A DNA stretch of 64,000 nucleotides from Ceratopteris richardii (Eukaryota > Streptophyta > Polypodiopsida > Polypodiales > Pteridaceae). The position numbers were made by a program, and so were the translations under genes. Shown here piece by piece: positions 20,660-33,525 of the stretch. The notes below the pieces were generated by a model. The model was not told the DNA's origin and ran no database searches. It worked only from the letters and a program-made list of their open reading frames with translations. The stretch is taken from assembly GCA_020310875.1 (NCBI GenBank), contig CM035417.1:87523440-87587439 (forward strand). The letters run 5' to 3'. Positions within the stretch are counted from its first letter, which is position 1. Every line of letters begins with the position of its first letter.

Positions 20660-21700
20660 TCATATAATCGATGAGTTCATTGACAAATTGGATAGGAGCA
20701 ACTACTCAGCATGGTCACTAAGGATGCAATCATACCTCGAAGGAAGAAGCTTATATGGATATATTTCAAAAGATGAATAAATGCCAACATTTAGGAGCAA
20801 ACATCAACCTACAAGGGAAGAGCAAGAAAGGCTAACTACATGGTGTGAAAAGGATGCTCTTGCCATGTCTTATATGCTTAAATCAATATCTGATTTCTTA
20901 TTACCTCACATTAGGAATTGCAAGACCTCCCAAGAGACTTGGGAAGTACTTTATTCATACTTCTCATCAAATACAAGGGCTAGGAAGAACCAGCCATGGA
21001 TGGAGTTTACAACCTTTAAAAAGCAACCAAAGCAAAATGTAGCTCACTATGTAACCAAGATGAAGGATATGGCTGACCAACTTGCAAGCATTGGAGAAGA
21101 AATAGAAGAGGAGCAGATAGTAAGGTAGATTATTAATGGCATTAAAGCTGATGATAAATGGGAGTCCTTCACCACAACAATGGACCTTTATATGGATATG
21201 CAGATACCTGACCTCAACACCTTGATGGGGCAACTCTTCACCCATGAGACAAAGCTCAACAAGAATGGAGACAACTCTAGAGGTAACCAATCTTCTACCC
21301 TTTACAAAAATATAAATAAACGTAATGATAAAAGTAAAAGCAAAAATAATGAAGAAGAAACTAGTACCTCTCAAGTGAACTTCATAAGTAGAGGAAAAGG
21401 TACTAGATGAAGGGGCAGAGGAGGAAATCAAGGAAGGAGGATATCCTACAACACTTCACCTTGGAATATTTGTGGCTTGAACAACCATACCACATATGAG
21501 TGTTTCAAGAACACAAGGAATCAGAGAGGAAGAGGTTTTCATAGAGGAGGTTATGGACAATCCAAAGGCAGGTTCAACAATGGAGGAAGCAATTATCATC
21601 ACAACTACAATCAAGGCTATAACAACAATGATCAAGGAGGCTTTAGACATAGAAGAGATTATAACAACTACACAAAAGACCAAGAGGATTCTCTATTGAT
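20660..21700 (+). pseudogene. copia gag remnant
   Basis: Begins with LDRSNYSAW.LRMQ..L, a typical copia Gag N-terminus, followed by the TSQETWEVL and QPKQNVAHYVTKMKD blocks. A degenerate zinc knuckle lies near 21470 (a Cys is missing from the CCHC pattern), followed by an Arg/Gly-rich stretch of RGRGF and YNNND type. Several stops and at least one frameshift. Confidence 0.8.
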
Positions 21701-22320
21701 CATGAACATGACATCCAAACAAGGTAAAGATGATGAGCATCTTTTCTATATTGATTTTGGTTGTTCCAATCATGTGGATGGAAATGTAGCATTGCTATTT
21801 GATCTTGAGGAACCTAGAGGAAAGCATGAAGTGCAGACAGGTGATGACACTAGACACTCCGTTAAGAAAATTAAAAATTTCAAGACTTCTGTTGGTAACA
21901 TGAACCTCTTGAGTAAGGTTTTATATGTGCCAACCATAATGAAAAACCTAATCAATGTTGGGAAGATTGTTGAGAAAGGATTACAGGTGAGATTCACAAG
22001 GCATGGAGCATATGTAGAAGATCCTCAACAAGGCTTCAGGAGGATTGCAAAAGGTGCGAAATCTTGTAGAATATTTACATTTGAGGTTGAAGATACCAGA
22101 AACATTGCACTCTTCAATTACAAGGATCAAACCTATCTGAATTTGAGATATGTCATAAAAGACTAGGTCATATAGGTGAAAGAACACTAAAGCAAATATG
22201 TAGGGATCAAAGTGTGTTTGGCATCCCAAATGGTTCCAAGCAACACATGATATACAAATGTGGAGCATGTCAATTTGGCAAAGCTCATAGGTAACCATTC
22301 AACAGAAAAGGGTATGAGTA
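21700..22320 (+). pseudogene. copia protease and integrase zinc-region remnant
   Basis: The protease motif reads DFGCSNH, where the active site should be DSGCSNH, so it is inactive. LLSKVLYVP and LINVGKI follow. An H...H...C..C zinc region (GHIGERTLKQI ... CGACQFGK) is present near 22150-22290 after a stop. The integrase core is mostly lost. Confidence 0.75.
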
Positions 22321-22449
22321 TGAAGACTACTTGGAGCTTGTGCACACATATGTGTGAGGTCCTAGCAGAGAGCCATCAATCTCAGGATCAAGGTACTATG
22401 TTCAATTCGTAGATGATTATAGTCTAACAAAGGGTTTACAGTTAGTAGG

Positions 22450-24075
22450 GATGTGGTGTTTGATGAAAATAATTCATGGTTTGAAGATGATTGCAGGAAG
22501 ATCAAGTTACCTTATGACTTGGAAAGTGACTTTCCAACTCTCACTGAAGAAGATCAACAAATACTAGAAGATGTCAACTCAGAAGATAAAGAGAAAATCG
22601 ACTTCAAGGCTTGGAAGTCAAAAGCCAAGACCAAGTTCAAGCAATTGGAAGACAGTCCAGAGTCTTCCAATCAAGCACTGAGAAGATCTCAAAGTGAAAA
22701 GTCAAAAACCCATAAGATATGGCTATGATACATCATTAATCACCAAGCATTCTGTGTATATAATTAAAGACTCTATGACAGTAGAACCCTTCTCATTTCA
22801 AGAAGCCAATGAGAAGGAAGAATGGAGAGAAGCCATGCAGTAAGAAATTGAAGCACTCCAGGAAAACAATAGTTGGGATTTGGTTCCCAAGAAGCCAAGC
22901 ATCAAGGTAATAGGATCCAGGTGGATATATAAAATCAAGATGAATTTAGATGGTATTATAAACAGGTACAAAGCAAGGCTAGTGGCAAAGGGATTTGCTC
23001 AAACCCTTGGAGTATATAATATGGAGACCTTTTCACCTGTGGCTAAGATGCCAACAATTAGGGTTTTGGTAAGTGTAGCTGTCTCAAAGAATTGGAAGCT
23101 ATATCCGTTAGATGTCATGAATGCATTCCTAAATGAGTGGATCTCAGAAGAAGTTTACATGGCTCAACCACCAAGGTATGAAGATAAGGAAAAACCAAGT
23201 TATGTATGCAAGCTAAGGAAAGCACTCTATGGTCTGAAGCAAGCTCCTAGAGCTTGGAATCATAGGCTTGTCACATATTTGTAGGATCAAGGCTTTGTTG
23301 CTCGCAAAGCAGATTCTTCTTTATTTATAAAGAAGACTAACTCTAAATTTATTTACTTATGTGTCTATATGAATGACATTATGATTATAGGGAATGATGC
23401 CAATGGCATCAAACAAATCAAATTTCACATGATGGAAGAGTTTAAGATCAGTGATCTTGGTTTGTTAATATACTTTCTTGGATTAGAACTTGTATACACA
23501 GATTCGGGTGCGTTTATTACTTAGAGGAAGTATATTCATGATACATTGTTAAAATTCAAGATGGAGAACACTAAAATTATAGGTACATCCATGGAATGCA
23601 ATAAAAAACTTAGTTCTCATGATGGAGAACTTCTTGAAGATATTACATGTTACCAAAAACTTGTTGTTGGGAGTCTCAATTATGCAACACTAACAAGAGT
23701 GGGTATATGTTATGGAGTAAGTACATTAAGCCAGTTTATGCATACACCAAGGAAACCTCATATGGAAGCTGCAAAAAGGATCCTAAAATACCTAAAGGGT
23801 ACCATAAATGAAGGGTTGCTTTATTCCTTCACTTCTGATTTGGATAACAAGATATATTCTGATGTAGATTGGGTTGGCTCCAAGGATGATAGGAGGAGCA
23901 CTTCAGCCTACTTATGGAGCACTTCAGCCTAGTTATCTTTTGCAGGCTCAAAGCTAATACCATGGTCATCAAAGAAGCAACCAACTATGGCGGTGTCATC
24001 TACATAGGCAGAATACAATGGCTTAGCAAATGCAACACAAGAGGCTATGTGGCTTTGTTCGGGTCCTAAAACCAT
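22450..24075 (+). pseudogene. copia RT-RNase H remnant
   Basis: RT blocks [29 protein letters not shown] and [12 protein letters not shown] at 22880-23284. After a stop the active site reads YMND instead of YVDD (near 23370). RNase H starts near 23800 with DVDWVG, followed by SKKQPT and a stop within the AEY motif. It carries at least five stops. Confidence 0.85.
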
Positions 24076-26040
24076 GGGAAAATGCCTTACACATGCTTAT
24101 GTGTTTCTCGATTTACTTGTACTATGCCAATTTCTTTTTCTCTAGATCCACAATTGCTCTCGAAGGTATTCTCCTTTGGGATCCCCAGTAGGATCGCCAA
24201 AATGTTTCTTCCCTTAGTCCGGGGAAGTAATACTTTTATGCCCCTAAATCTTGCTCAATGCTTCATATATCATCAAATCTTAGGGGGTACTCTTATCTTG
24301 TAAATATGTTGGGTTCACAGATTTTTGATTATTGGATGCACTCTTCAACGTGCTAGTGTTCTGGTTTGCTCATCTCTCCCTCCCCACCCCCCCTTTGTCG
24401 TGTTTAACAGGGGTATTGTAGAGTTTTGTGTGAAAAGGAGAGATTTGTTAGCTCAATGCTCATGATGACCTAACATTCATGATACTATGGTCTAGTGAAT
24501 ATAGGAACACTAGCACTGGATGTTTCTTGAAAAGAAGATTTAAATTTCTAGAGTCTATGCTTTTGTTCGATCATTGATGCAAACGTTTTTTCACATATAG
24601 ATCCATAATAGTTTGGTTTTTCATGGGAATATATCCAATACTAATTGCTATGAGACTAACGTCGTCTATGTGTTATGAACCCACCCACCACCGCTAAACA
24701 AGAGCTTCAACTCTCTTTAATTTCAATATGACTTACTGCTTCCCTCTCCGAGACTCATATTTTCCGTACATATACATTTAATGTTCTTCCTTTCCCTCAA
24801 GTTCGTTCCCTCTCTCTGTTTGTGTACACATATGTCCACCCTTTCTAATGCATTCTTGAAAATGGTAACACTTTAAGAGATAACCCAAATAGCTCCGCTT
24901 GGCAGCTTTGGGTTTTGTTTCAATACAACCCCCTTTTGATTTCTAACATGCCTTCCTCGCAAAAGTTAAATCAGCCCTCGAAAAAGTTACATCAGTCCTA
25001 GTAGCCTTCCTTGTCTATCCACAATCTTCATTGACAACCACGTATGCAAAATTCGTATCACCTATAGAGATCGACCCGCCTTGCACCTTGAGGGAGCTGT
25101 TGGGCTCCGGGCAGTTGCATATATTCGCTTGTGAAATTGTAGTGGATTTCTACAGTAAAGATCTGATTTCACTCTGAGGTTTTCCTTCCCCCATATTTGC
25201 TGCTAATGCCTGAGTCAAAACCGTCAGGTTGAGAGCTCCCGCACCTATGATTGGAGAATACCCTGCTACTCTGACAAGAGACTCCTAGCCATTCTGTGTG
25301 CCCAGACCATTCAAAAATGGTGATACTGACTCGGACCATAGAGCTTTTCCATTGTCTGCATCCCGGTCTCCTGAGCATCGGCATGTCCAACTTGTGCAGT
25401 GTCCTCCCATGCAGCGATCCTTGACAACACAGATGCCAATCCCCTCTCAACCATGCGGCCGAGTCTCCTCCATGAATATATGTCAGAAGATGACTTATAT
25501 CAATCTCCAGCACGTTTTCCCCTAGCTCTCTCGTGATGCCCTCCGACTGAATCCGACTTCAGTATGTAGAAAGCTAAAAAGTGTTGCCTCTCGGATTGAG
25601 GAAGAAGCTCTACTTCCTCTGTTGTATGTGTACCCGCACACTCGGAAAGAAAACAGTCGCGCAGAGACAGCCCTCTTCTCAATATGGCACAGTCCCTCTT
25701 TTTTCTCCCTCCTTCGATTCCCTCCTGCGCACTCGCACACGAAAAAAACAGCCCCCAACACCTTCCGTCGTTTTTTGCTCTACAGAGCAGTGCTGTAATG
25801 CCACAAAGGCACTTAAAGAGTATTATCTATAAAAGTCCTCCGCAAAATGGCTACTAAGTGCACAACCCTTAACTTGCTACTTGAGAATTCTAACCCCAAT
25901 GCGAACAGAAGAAAAACTACACCAAACTGTGCCACAGTCTCCACCTGAACCAGCTCACTGACAAAGCTCAAGCTCCCAAGTGTGAATATTTATAGGGCAT
26001 CCCCTCCTGGACTCTTTTTTAGGACGGTGACCACCACCCT
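24076..26040. other. unassigned DNA inside the copia RNase H break
   Basis: Short pieces look protein-like on the minus strand around 25170-25500, but they switch frame and match no family I know. Pyrimidine-rich stretches at 24360-24400 and 24800-24840. No terminal repeats seen. Confidence 0.4.
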
Positions 26041-26059
26041 ACCTTTACCTCCTGCCTCC

Positions 26060-26380
26060 AATAATCTCCATAGTACTATGATCCTTCGATAATAAATCAT
26101 TCCACGAACTATTCTTGCAAGCGTCTGACCCCCAATACGAGGCCCAAAGTCCTAACTTAAAAATGTTTACATCACTAAGAGCACCCGACTTGAATTGATG
26201 ATTGAATATTGTTTCAATAAGGCTAATTCTCTCAAGAAAATTCTTCCACTCATTTGGGGATATTTTCTGAAGGTAGAACCGAGTGGAAATGTTGTCTTCA
26301 TTATCTTCACACAATTCTTTGCAGCTATACATCACAACCTCTTCATAATAGCCCCTTTGAAAACCACCTGAATCGATCAC
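26060..26380 (-). pseudogene. callose synthase (glucan synthase-like) fragment, copy 1
   Basis: Minus-strand exon-like piece reading YYEEVVMYS.KEL, then CEDNEDN.ST and FYLQKISPNEWKNFLERI, then LGLWASY.G. This matches the glucan-synthase core of plant callose synthases (a P..YY.E...S, then ...FYLQK..P.EW.NFLER, then L..WASYRGQT..RTVRGMMYYR pattern). An AG splice-acceptor-like CAG precedes it near 26372. After LWASYWG it shifts frame, so it is non-functional. In plants the enzyme makes 1,3-beta-glucan at the plasma membrane; here only about 100 of some 1,900 residues are present. Confidence 0.75.
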
Positions 26381-26445
26381 ACACTATGCAAAAGGAAGCT
26401 CGTTAGTGCAGCTAACAAGCTCAAACTACTCTACACAGATTAAGG

Positions 26446-26693
26446 GCTACATTCTTATACTCCAATGATTTTTGGAGACAACACTAGTTCACTTCATTTG
26501 GCTGCTAGTCTTGTATATCATGCATGCAAGGACTAAGCACATTGAAGTGCACTATCATTATGCAAGAGAGAAATTTCTTAGCAACGATATCCAATTGTCC
26601 TATGTGTCAACTCATTTGCAATGTGCACATATGCTTACAAAGTCTTTGGATGGAACTAAGATGAATATGTTCAAGATGATGATTGGATTGTAG
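26446..26693 (+). pseudogene. copia RNase H C-terminal remnant, unit 1
   Basis: Reads GDNTSSLHLA, then (after a 4-bp insertion causing a frameshift) HARTKHIEVHYHYAREKF and a THLQCAHMLTKSL end. These are the last RNase H blocks of a copia element, ending in TAG at 26691-26693. Confidence 0.85.
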
Positions 26694-26739
26694 GAAATCA
26701 AGGAGGAATGAAGACCAAGCATGTTAGGCTTGAGGGGAG

Positions 26740-27175
26740 CTATTGGTGCAAAGAAACCAAGCCTACATACTTTGATAACTAACATCTATCTCATGTAGTC
26801 ACATATGATCACTCCCTTGTAAAAGTCAATTACCTTTTATGTCTGTAAAAGTGCTTATGTTTAGTGCACAACTATCACGTGGAGTTCTGAGGCATCAAAT
26901 CTCGAGTTATTTGGTAGATGATTGGTTAGAGAATAAATCCTATAGTTTAGGACTCACTTTATGGTGAGAATTCGAATTTGAATTCAAAGCGTGGCTCCAA
27001 CTTCAACTATAAAAAGGCATCAAAAGGTTCACGTGAGATCGCCTAATTAGTGAAGTCATTTGAGAGGGACCTATGTGATTAGTGAGGTCATTTCATAGCT
27101 CCATCACTACCCTCATATTTTGCAATTGAACATTGCCAATTTCATTGTATTTCTGTGTCATCTAATAAATATACA
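26740..27175 (+). repeat. probable copia 3' LTR, unit 1
   Basis: It follows a GAGGGGAGC polypurine-like run right after the RNase H end and starts TATTGGTGCAAAG. A TATA-like CTATAAAAAGG lies near 27008. The right border is not certain. Repeated in unit 2 from about 29010. Confidence 0.6.
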
Positions 27176-27799
27176 TTGATTACTTATCTCCTTCACTTCT
27201 TTGCTATGATCATCTTAGAACAGTGAACTTCACAGTGCTTTTTCTCATTGCATGGTGAATCATTTGATGTGATTCAAATCACTATAGATTCAGTATATTG
27301 TCTACTTCATAGCTACAAATTTTCATTATCATTGGTTTTTGCAATGGTGAGATGTCCTCATATCTTTACTCTCCGGTCTACACTCTGAAGCACCTCGAAA
27401 ATGTTGGGCAGTACTCTAACTTGCTAAACTTCATTCTCAGTGTGTAGTCCATATTTTTTATTGAAATAACTCATGATTGGTAGCTATCTAATTTAACTAG
27501 ATACCACCACAAGGAATCTGTCTAATTGCTAGCAAGTTGAGAGCACTGTTCATTCTATTGAATATATGGAGAGACCAAAATAGCAAGTCTATGATCTTGG
27601 TTCAACTTTCTACTTATCTGTTTTGATTCATTGGTTAGAGGATCTTCTTCCAAAGCACATAGGTGATTATTTGTGATCATTAGGAAGCTTAAAGGGTCCA
27701 CTACACTATCCACAACTTGTTCTTGGTTGTTGTGAAGCAGGATTTAGCAACATCACTTCATCTCTGAAATCTATTCACCATCTCCTCCAACATATTTTC

Positions 27800-28135
27800 A
27801 TATAGATGTATGTATGTGTGTGTGTGTCTCTGTATGTACATACATATGTGTGTGTATGTCTATATGCACATACATATGTGTGTATGTATGTATGTATGTA
27901 TGTATGTATGTATGTATGTATGTATGTATGTATGTATGTATTTCTACATGTATGTACATATGTAAATATGTGTGCATGTACATATGCATGTGCGTACATA
28001 TGTACATAATGTATATACATACATATGTGTGTATGTATGTATTTATACATGTACATCCATATGTACATATGTGCGCATGTACATATGTATGTATGTACAT
28101 ATGTACATAATGTATGTACATACATATGTATGTTA
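27800..28135. repeat. TATG/TACA-type microsatellite, unit 1
   Basis: GTAT tetranucleotide runs mixed with TG runs and TACATATGTACA-like inverted segments. The Cys/Tyr/Val- or His/Thr-repeating ORFs here are repeat translations, not genes. Confidence 0.95.
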
Positions 28136-28299
28136 GAATATACAACCATAGATTAAAACACTATTACATTATCAAAGTAATGATATGTTCATAGCCCAAA
28201 CGGTAATGAAAAATTAAAAATGGAAAATAAAAGTTAAAGAAAAAATTGCAGCATTCGTACTCATAAACATATTCTAGAGTGCGTACGATGAAGGGAACA

Positions 28300-28610
28300 C
28301 TATGAGACAAAGGCCTCGATAGGAACTATGTTCCTTCGGTAATAAATCATTCCACGAACTATTCTTGCCCCAATACAAGCCCAAAGTCCTAACTTAAAAA
28401 GGTTTACATCACTAAGAGCATCCGACTTGAACTCATGATCGAATGTTGTTTCAATATGGCTAATTCTCTCAAGAAAATTCTTCCACTCATCTGGGGATAT
28501 TTTCTGAAGGTAGAACCGAGTGGACATGCCGTTATCATTATCTTCACACAATTCACATAGTTCTTTGCAGCTTTACATCAGAATCTCTTCATAATAACCC
28601 TTTTGAAAAA
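28300..28610 (-). pseudogene. callose synthase fragment, copy 2
   Basis: Second copy of the same exon piece, in the duplicated unit. It reads FYLQKISPDEWKNFLERI, then LGLWA, then IVRGMIYYRRN, which is the RTVRGMMYYR block of callose synthases and is clearer here than in copy 1. It reads across the unit boundary and stops at 28300. A stop near 28573 interrupts the upstream part. Confidence 0.8.
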
Positions 28611-29446
28611 CACCTGAATCGATCACACACTATGCAAAAGGAAGCTTGTTAGTGCACAAAAAACAACCACTTATATAGCTAACATACTCAAACTACTCTA
28701 CACAGATTAAGGGCTACATTCTTATACTCCAATGATTTTTGGAGACAACACTAGTTCACTTCATTTGGATGCTAATCTTGTATATCATGCATGCAAGGAC
28801 TAAGCACATTGAAGTGCACTATCCTTATTTAAGAGAGAAATTTCTTAGCAAGGACATCCGATTGTCCTATGTATCAACTCATTTGCAATGTGCACATATG
28901 CTTACAAAGTCTTTGGATGGAACTAAGATGAATAGGTTCAAGATGATGATTGGATTGCAGGAAATCAAGGAGGAATGAAGATCAAGCATGTTATGCTTGA
29001 GGGGGAGTTATTGGTGCAAAGAAACCAAGCCTACATACTTGGATAACTAACATCTATCTCATGTAGTCACATATGATCACTCCCTTGTAAAAGTCAATTA
29101 CCTTTTATCTTTGTAAAAGTTCTTATGTTCAGTGCACCACTCTCACGTGGAGTTAGGAGGCATCAAATCTCGAGTTATTTGGTAGATGATTGGTGAGAGA
29201 ATAAATCCTATAGTTTAGGACTCACTTTATGGTGAGAATTTGAATTTGAATTCAAAGCTTGGCTCCAACTTCAACTATAAAAGGGCATCAAAAGGTTCAC
29301 ATGAGATCGCTTAATTAGTGAAATCATTTGAGAGGGACCTATGTGATTAGTGAGCTCATTTCATAGCTCCATCACTACCCTCATATTTTGCAATTGAACG
29401 TTGCCAATGTCATTGTATTTCTGTGTCATCTAATACATATACCGTA
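28322..29446. repeat. tandem duplication, unit 2, left part
   Basis: Direct copy of 26076-27185, with small indels. It is cut at 29447 by the 6.9-kb insertion. Confidence 0.85.
28730..28978 (+). pseudogene. copia RNase H C-terminal remnant, unit 2
   Basis: Copy of 26446-26693 with the same 4-bp insertion before HARTKHIEVHY, so that lesion predates the tandem duplication. It is followed by a GAGGGGGAG polypurine-like run and the LTR-like sequence. Confidence 0.85.
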
Positions 29447-29479
29447 TTAGGGGAAAAATGAACCCTGCATGGGCCTTGT
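29447..29479 (+). repeat. left terminal inverted repeat
   Basis: About 33 bp, matching 36309-36341 in reverse complement with one indel and one or two mismatches. Confidence 0.85.
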
Positions 29480-32144
29480 AAGGATTCCTAATTTTAAGGG
29501 ATTAAGCCTAATCTTGTTCTTACTTGAGGGAAAAAAGTGCATTTAATAGAGCACTTTTTAGTAGGCAATACTAAGCTTTTTTTTAGGCCCAAGTAGGGTC
29601 ATTTCTCTCTTCTGTAAAAGAAAGAGAGAGAGATTCCACTTTACACATCATCAAATCCGTCCATCTTTGTGAATAAAAAAATGACCTTTTTTTGAAAAGT
29701 CACACAATTAGTTATTGCTTACTAAAAAGGGCCCATTTCTTAGTATACATGTCAGAAGTTACTTTTTTATATGGATTTTTTTAATAAAATCACTCAAAAT
29801 AGTTCTTTTCTCAAACTCCTCCAAAAGTAAAGTGCCACATCATCAAACTCGTAACTTTCCCTACCTCAAAAAATGAGTTTTTCAAATTTTTATCATTTTC
29901 ACTTAGATAGAATGGAAAACCTCACCCTGACCCATATATATATCAAAAAAGTACTTTTCTCTATGTACATATACTTCTTAGTCCATTATACATGTTATTT
30001 TGATTCTCTTCTCTCTTTCTCTCTCTTACCTCTTGAATTCTAGCAGCCATGGGGTACTCGAACAATTTCCTCGAAGGAGAAGATGTATTAATAATAGAAT
30101 CACTCAAAAAGAAATTTTTCTCCCATGAGATGACAATATTCATGTCCAAGTAGGTGGTTCATTCTTTCTTTGTGATCAAAGATGTACTATTCATTTTACT
30201 TTCCAGTATTCATCTACTATTTTTCAGGAGGAAAAGCACACAATACCATCATTGGAAGCTCTTTCATGTGGAGTGGGAGGACACAGACACCAAATTCTTC
30301 TAATGAGGTATAGATTTTTCTTGATTCTCATATTTGCAAAATAATTAAACCAATATTTCCCTTGCATAGGTAATTCATCAGAGATATAAGTGCTTCATCA
30401 ACACCAAAGAAGCACTTTAAATTGTTAATAGTTTCTCTTACTTCTCCTTCTTTTCAAAAGAATGACACCAATATTACACAGTATGGATAGGAAAATGTGT
30501 GTGGAAGCATTTCTCCATGCTTATAGAAGTTATTCATTAGGAACATGAATTATAAAGAGGACATGATTGATATTGCCACAGAGTACTTACACATAAAAGA
30601 AAATATGCCTAGGTATGGTTAGCATGCAACCATGACTAAGGAGTCAATGAAGAAATCATATCCTTAGTTTATGAAGAACTTATATACATATGCTTCTGTT
30701 TGTACAAAACAATAAATAAATAAGTTTTTAATCTATAGAGGCTTCAAAAATCAATGTTTTTCTTCTAGAATAAAATCTACCCGGCTACTAATTTTCTTTT
30801 CACATCCCTTTTGAATTTGATTTTATATATGTTTATCTTTTTTCTACATATTGTAGTGATAGGCTCAAATTCATATTAAAGATATTAATCATCAATGACT
30901 TGGAATAGTGAAAGGTAAGGTACATTCTACAGTCACATGTTGTTTGTTTCTTCAAATTGTGCTCATTTTATTCATTGAAATATTACATGTTGTATTGTCA
31001 TATGGAGAATTTTGATGTATCAATTTTTATCAGTAAAGATTCTAGTACAGTAGTGATGGAAAAGTCCCACTATAGATCTTATAGTAATTTGTTAAAAAGT
31101 ACATGTCATATTAGTGGCTCTATGCATGTTGACTAGTTGGAATAATACTCACTTGCTTTTCTTCAAACAACTTTTGCAAGAGTTTGACAATTAGGAATGT
31201 TTCCATGAAATTACAACACAACATTACAAGTGAAAATTGGAGGTTATCAACAAGTCCTTTGCATCATGATCAATGTCATGCACAAAAATTGTTTTAGGGT
31301 TCAGCTTAGAAATCAAGTTACATAAGAGGCATCATTTGATTATTTTATACTAACAAGTTTTTGTGGTATATCCTATCCATGCTCAAGGTACATAATGAAC
31401 ACCTTGGATGAAGCCCCATCAGAGAAGATGAAGTGGTCTACATGCAACAGAGGTCACCATACAATCATAGAGTGGTTCAATATGACTGAGTGAAGTCGAT
31501 TAAAAACATCAAATTAGTTCATAGCCTCATCCATAGAATCATTCCTATGAGCATGATGAAGATCAACTACTACACGTGGGACCATTCATAAAATGGTTCT
31601 AAGGACATGCACAAAGGGGAAGAATAGATCCACTAATTATTGGTGATGAACCATTTGAACTCAATCTACCTCCAAATGGAACATGGCTGATGAAACATGA
31701 AGTAACCATTCCAAGTCATCCAAAAAGGAGAGCTTCAAGGAATCATCATGAAACATATGCATATTCCAACATCATATCAAGTAGAGGCTATAAAGTCACT
31801 ACTATAAGGTCAAAGCACAATACCCACATATGAGAAAAGAAACATATGCCATAAATTGTGTCATAATGTCAATCAAGGCATACATGTAAAATGAATAAGA
31901 ACTACCAACCACAAAATAGATCATATGTAGCACAACCTAAAGTTTCTCCTAATGAAAAAGCAACAAAAAAGTGAGAAAATATTATAGATCCTTTGTGATT
32001 CAAAGTTAATGCAGTAGACTTTGGATATAATCAATAGCACTTCAAGCCATCCAAGAGGAAGGAGATGCATTCCTTACTTCTATTTTGAAAGATATTAACT
32101 TGTGTGTAGCTCATGTGAAGATGATGACCATACAACCAAACAAA

Positions 32145-32410
32145 CTAGATGGGACCATACATGATTACGTAATCATTCTTGTTGAAGAGATACATTTTGT
32201 AAAATCAAATTTTCATTAAGATAATCTACTTTTTCATCATCTTTCTTACACATGCTCAAGTCCACATTGATCTATATCATATGTTCATAATTGTGTCCAC
32301 TTGTGTAAAGATGGTATGTGTGCAAAAGAAATCCCTTAGAATCAAAACTAGTATTTCCATTGTTCAACTAGGTTTTGCATATAATAAGGTCCATGAACCT
32401 AAAATTTGAA
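32145..32410 (+). repeat. internal direct repeat of the TIR element, copy 1
   Basis: About 270 bp, similar to 33095-33365. Both contain CCACATTGATCTATATCATA and similar flanks. Confidence 0.75.
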
Positions 32411-32888
32411 AGAAAGGAGTTGTATTGTCACTAACCACATCATATTCAAATGTCCTAGGAAGAAGATAAAAGTTGGGTTTAAGACTTCCACGATCACCAT
32501 TCCACATCAAAAGATCATCATCTGAGTCAGAAAAGGAGTACTATCCATCATGAGAATCATGCCCTTGATTCTTTAACTAGATATACTACAAACCCTTTCT
32601 AGAACCATCATGGATATCCATCATCATCGTGTTCCAGTACAACATATAAAGAACTCTAATTTCCAAAAAATCTCATAGTTACGTAGCTACTTCTTGTGGA
32701 ACTTATCGCTTTGAGAGGGAGATGATGTCATAAACACAAAGGAAACCATCGTAAAACCATAAATTCTATGAAAATGTTTATATCTCATGAATGGTTTAGA
32801 TTTTGGAGAAATGGATGCTACCATCATGTCCAGAACATGCAAAAACCCTAAGATCGACTGTTTATTTGTCTAATTCTGACATCTAGAG

Positions 32889-33022
32889 CCTTGTAAACCT
32901 CAAAAAAAACCAAAAAAGGGGCAGCCATAGAAACGCAGGATGGGCCTCTGCAAAAGTTTTGCAGAGGCCTACCCCGCGTTTCTGTGGCTGCCCATTTTTT
33001 GGTGCTTTGAGGTCATGCAAGG
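32889..33022. repeat. foldback (hairpin) sequence 1
   Basis: Arms of about 66 bp around a near-zero loop at 32956. The inner arms pair almost perfectly (GGGCCTCTGCAAAA with TTTTGCAGAGGCC) and the outer arms share GCAGCCATAGAAACGC with one mismatch. Looks like a small foldback or MITE-like element or a small-RNA hairpin. Confidence 0.8.
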
Positions 33023-33094
33023 TCATCAAATGGTGGAAATAACTATTACTTCTTGCAAATTTTAGGGAAATTGATGAACTATGCAACCCAAGAA

Positions 33095-33365
33095 CTAGAT
33101 AGGAGCATATATGACTATGTGATCATTCTTCTTGAAGAGATGTTTTGTAATGTGAAATTATCTCATTGGTAATATACTTTTTCATAACCTTTCCTACACA
33201 TGCTCAACTCCACATTGATCTATATCATATGTTCACAATCATATGCACTCAAGTCAACATGCTATGTGTGCAAAGCAAATCATTTATGGTTATAAACTCA
33301 TTTTTCCATTGGTAAATTGAGTTGAGCACATAACAAGTTTCATGGACCTTCAATTTGTAATAATA
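33095..33365 (+). repeat. internal direct repeat of the TIR element, copy 2
   Basis: Second copy of 32145-32410. Confidence 0.75.
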
Positions 33366-33389
33366 AAGTTCCATATCCACTAGAAATAA

Positions 33390-33525
33390 ACTTGCATGAC
33401 CTCAAAAGCACCAAAAAAGGTCATCCATAGAAACACACAATAGACCTCTACAAAAATTTTGTGAAGACCTGTCCAATGTTACTATGGCTCCTCTTTTTTG
33501 ATACTTTTGAGGCCATGCAAGGTTA
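33390..33525. repeat. foldback (hairpin) sequence 2
   Basis: Diverged copy of the foldback at 32889-33022. It shares the outer CTTGCATGACCTCAAAAGCA arm and CCATAGAAAC; the arms are more mismatched. Confidence 0.7.

Larger units (their letters stand above)
20660..24075 (+). mobile_element. decayed Ty1/copia element, second family
   Basis: Plus-strand copia remnant, gag to RNase H, much more decayed than copies 1 and 2. No LTR can be placed at its left end. Its RNase H breaks off near 24075 and a matching RNase H end resumes at about 26446, so roughly 2.4 kb of other DNA (with a callose-synthase fragment) separates the two parts. Confidence 0.8.
26076..28321. repeat. tandem duplication, unit 1
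   Basis: About 2.25 kb repeated directly as unit 2 at 28322-29446 plus 36342-37490. Unit 1 ends GGCCTCGATAGGAAC, where unit 2 begins. Contents in order: callose-synthase fragment (-), copia RNase H end (+), LTR-like region, TATG-type microsatellite. Confidence 0.85.

Noticed and set aside
25169-25513. A 114-codon minus-strand gene
   Set aside because: The protein-like parts switch frame and match no known family; too weak to call a gene.
27775-28149. His/Thr/Tyr-rich and Cys/Val-rich ORFs, also at 36925-37316 and 37809-38401
   Set aside because: Microsatellite translations with no codon signal.
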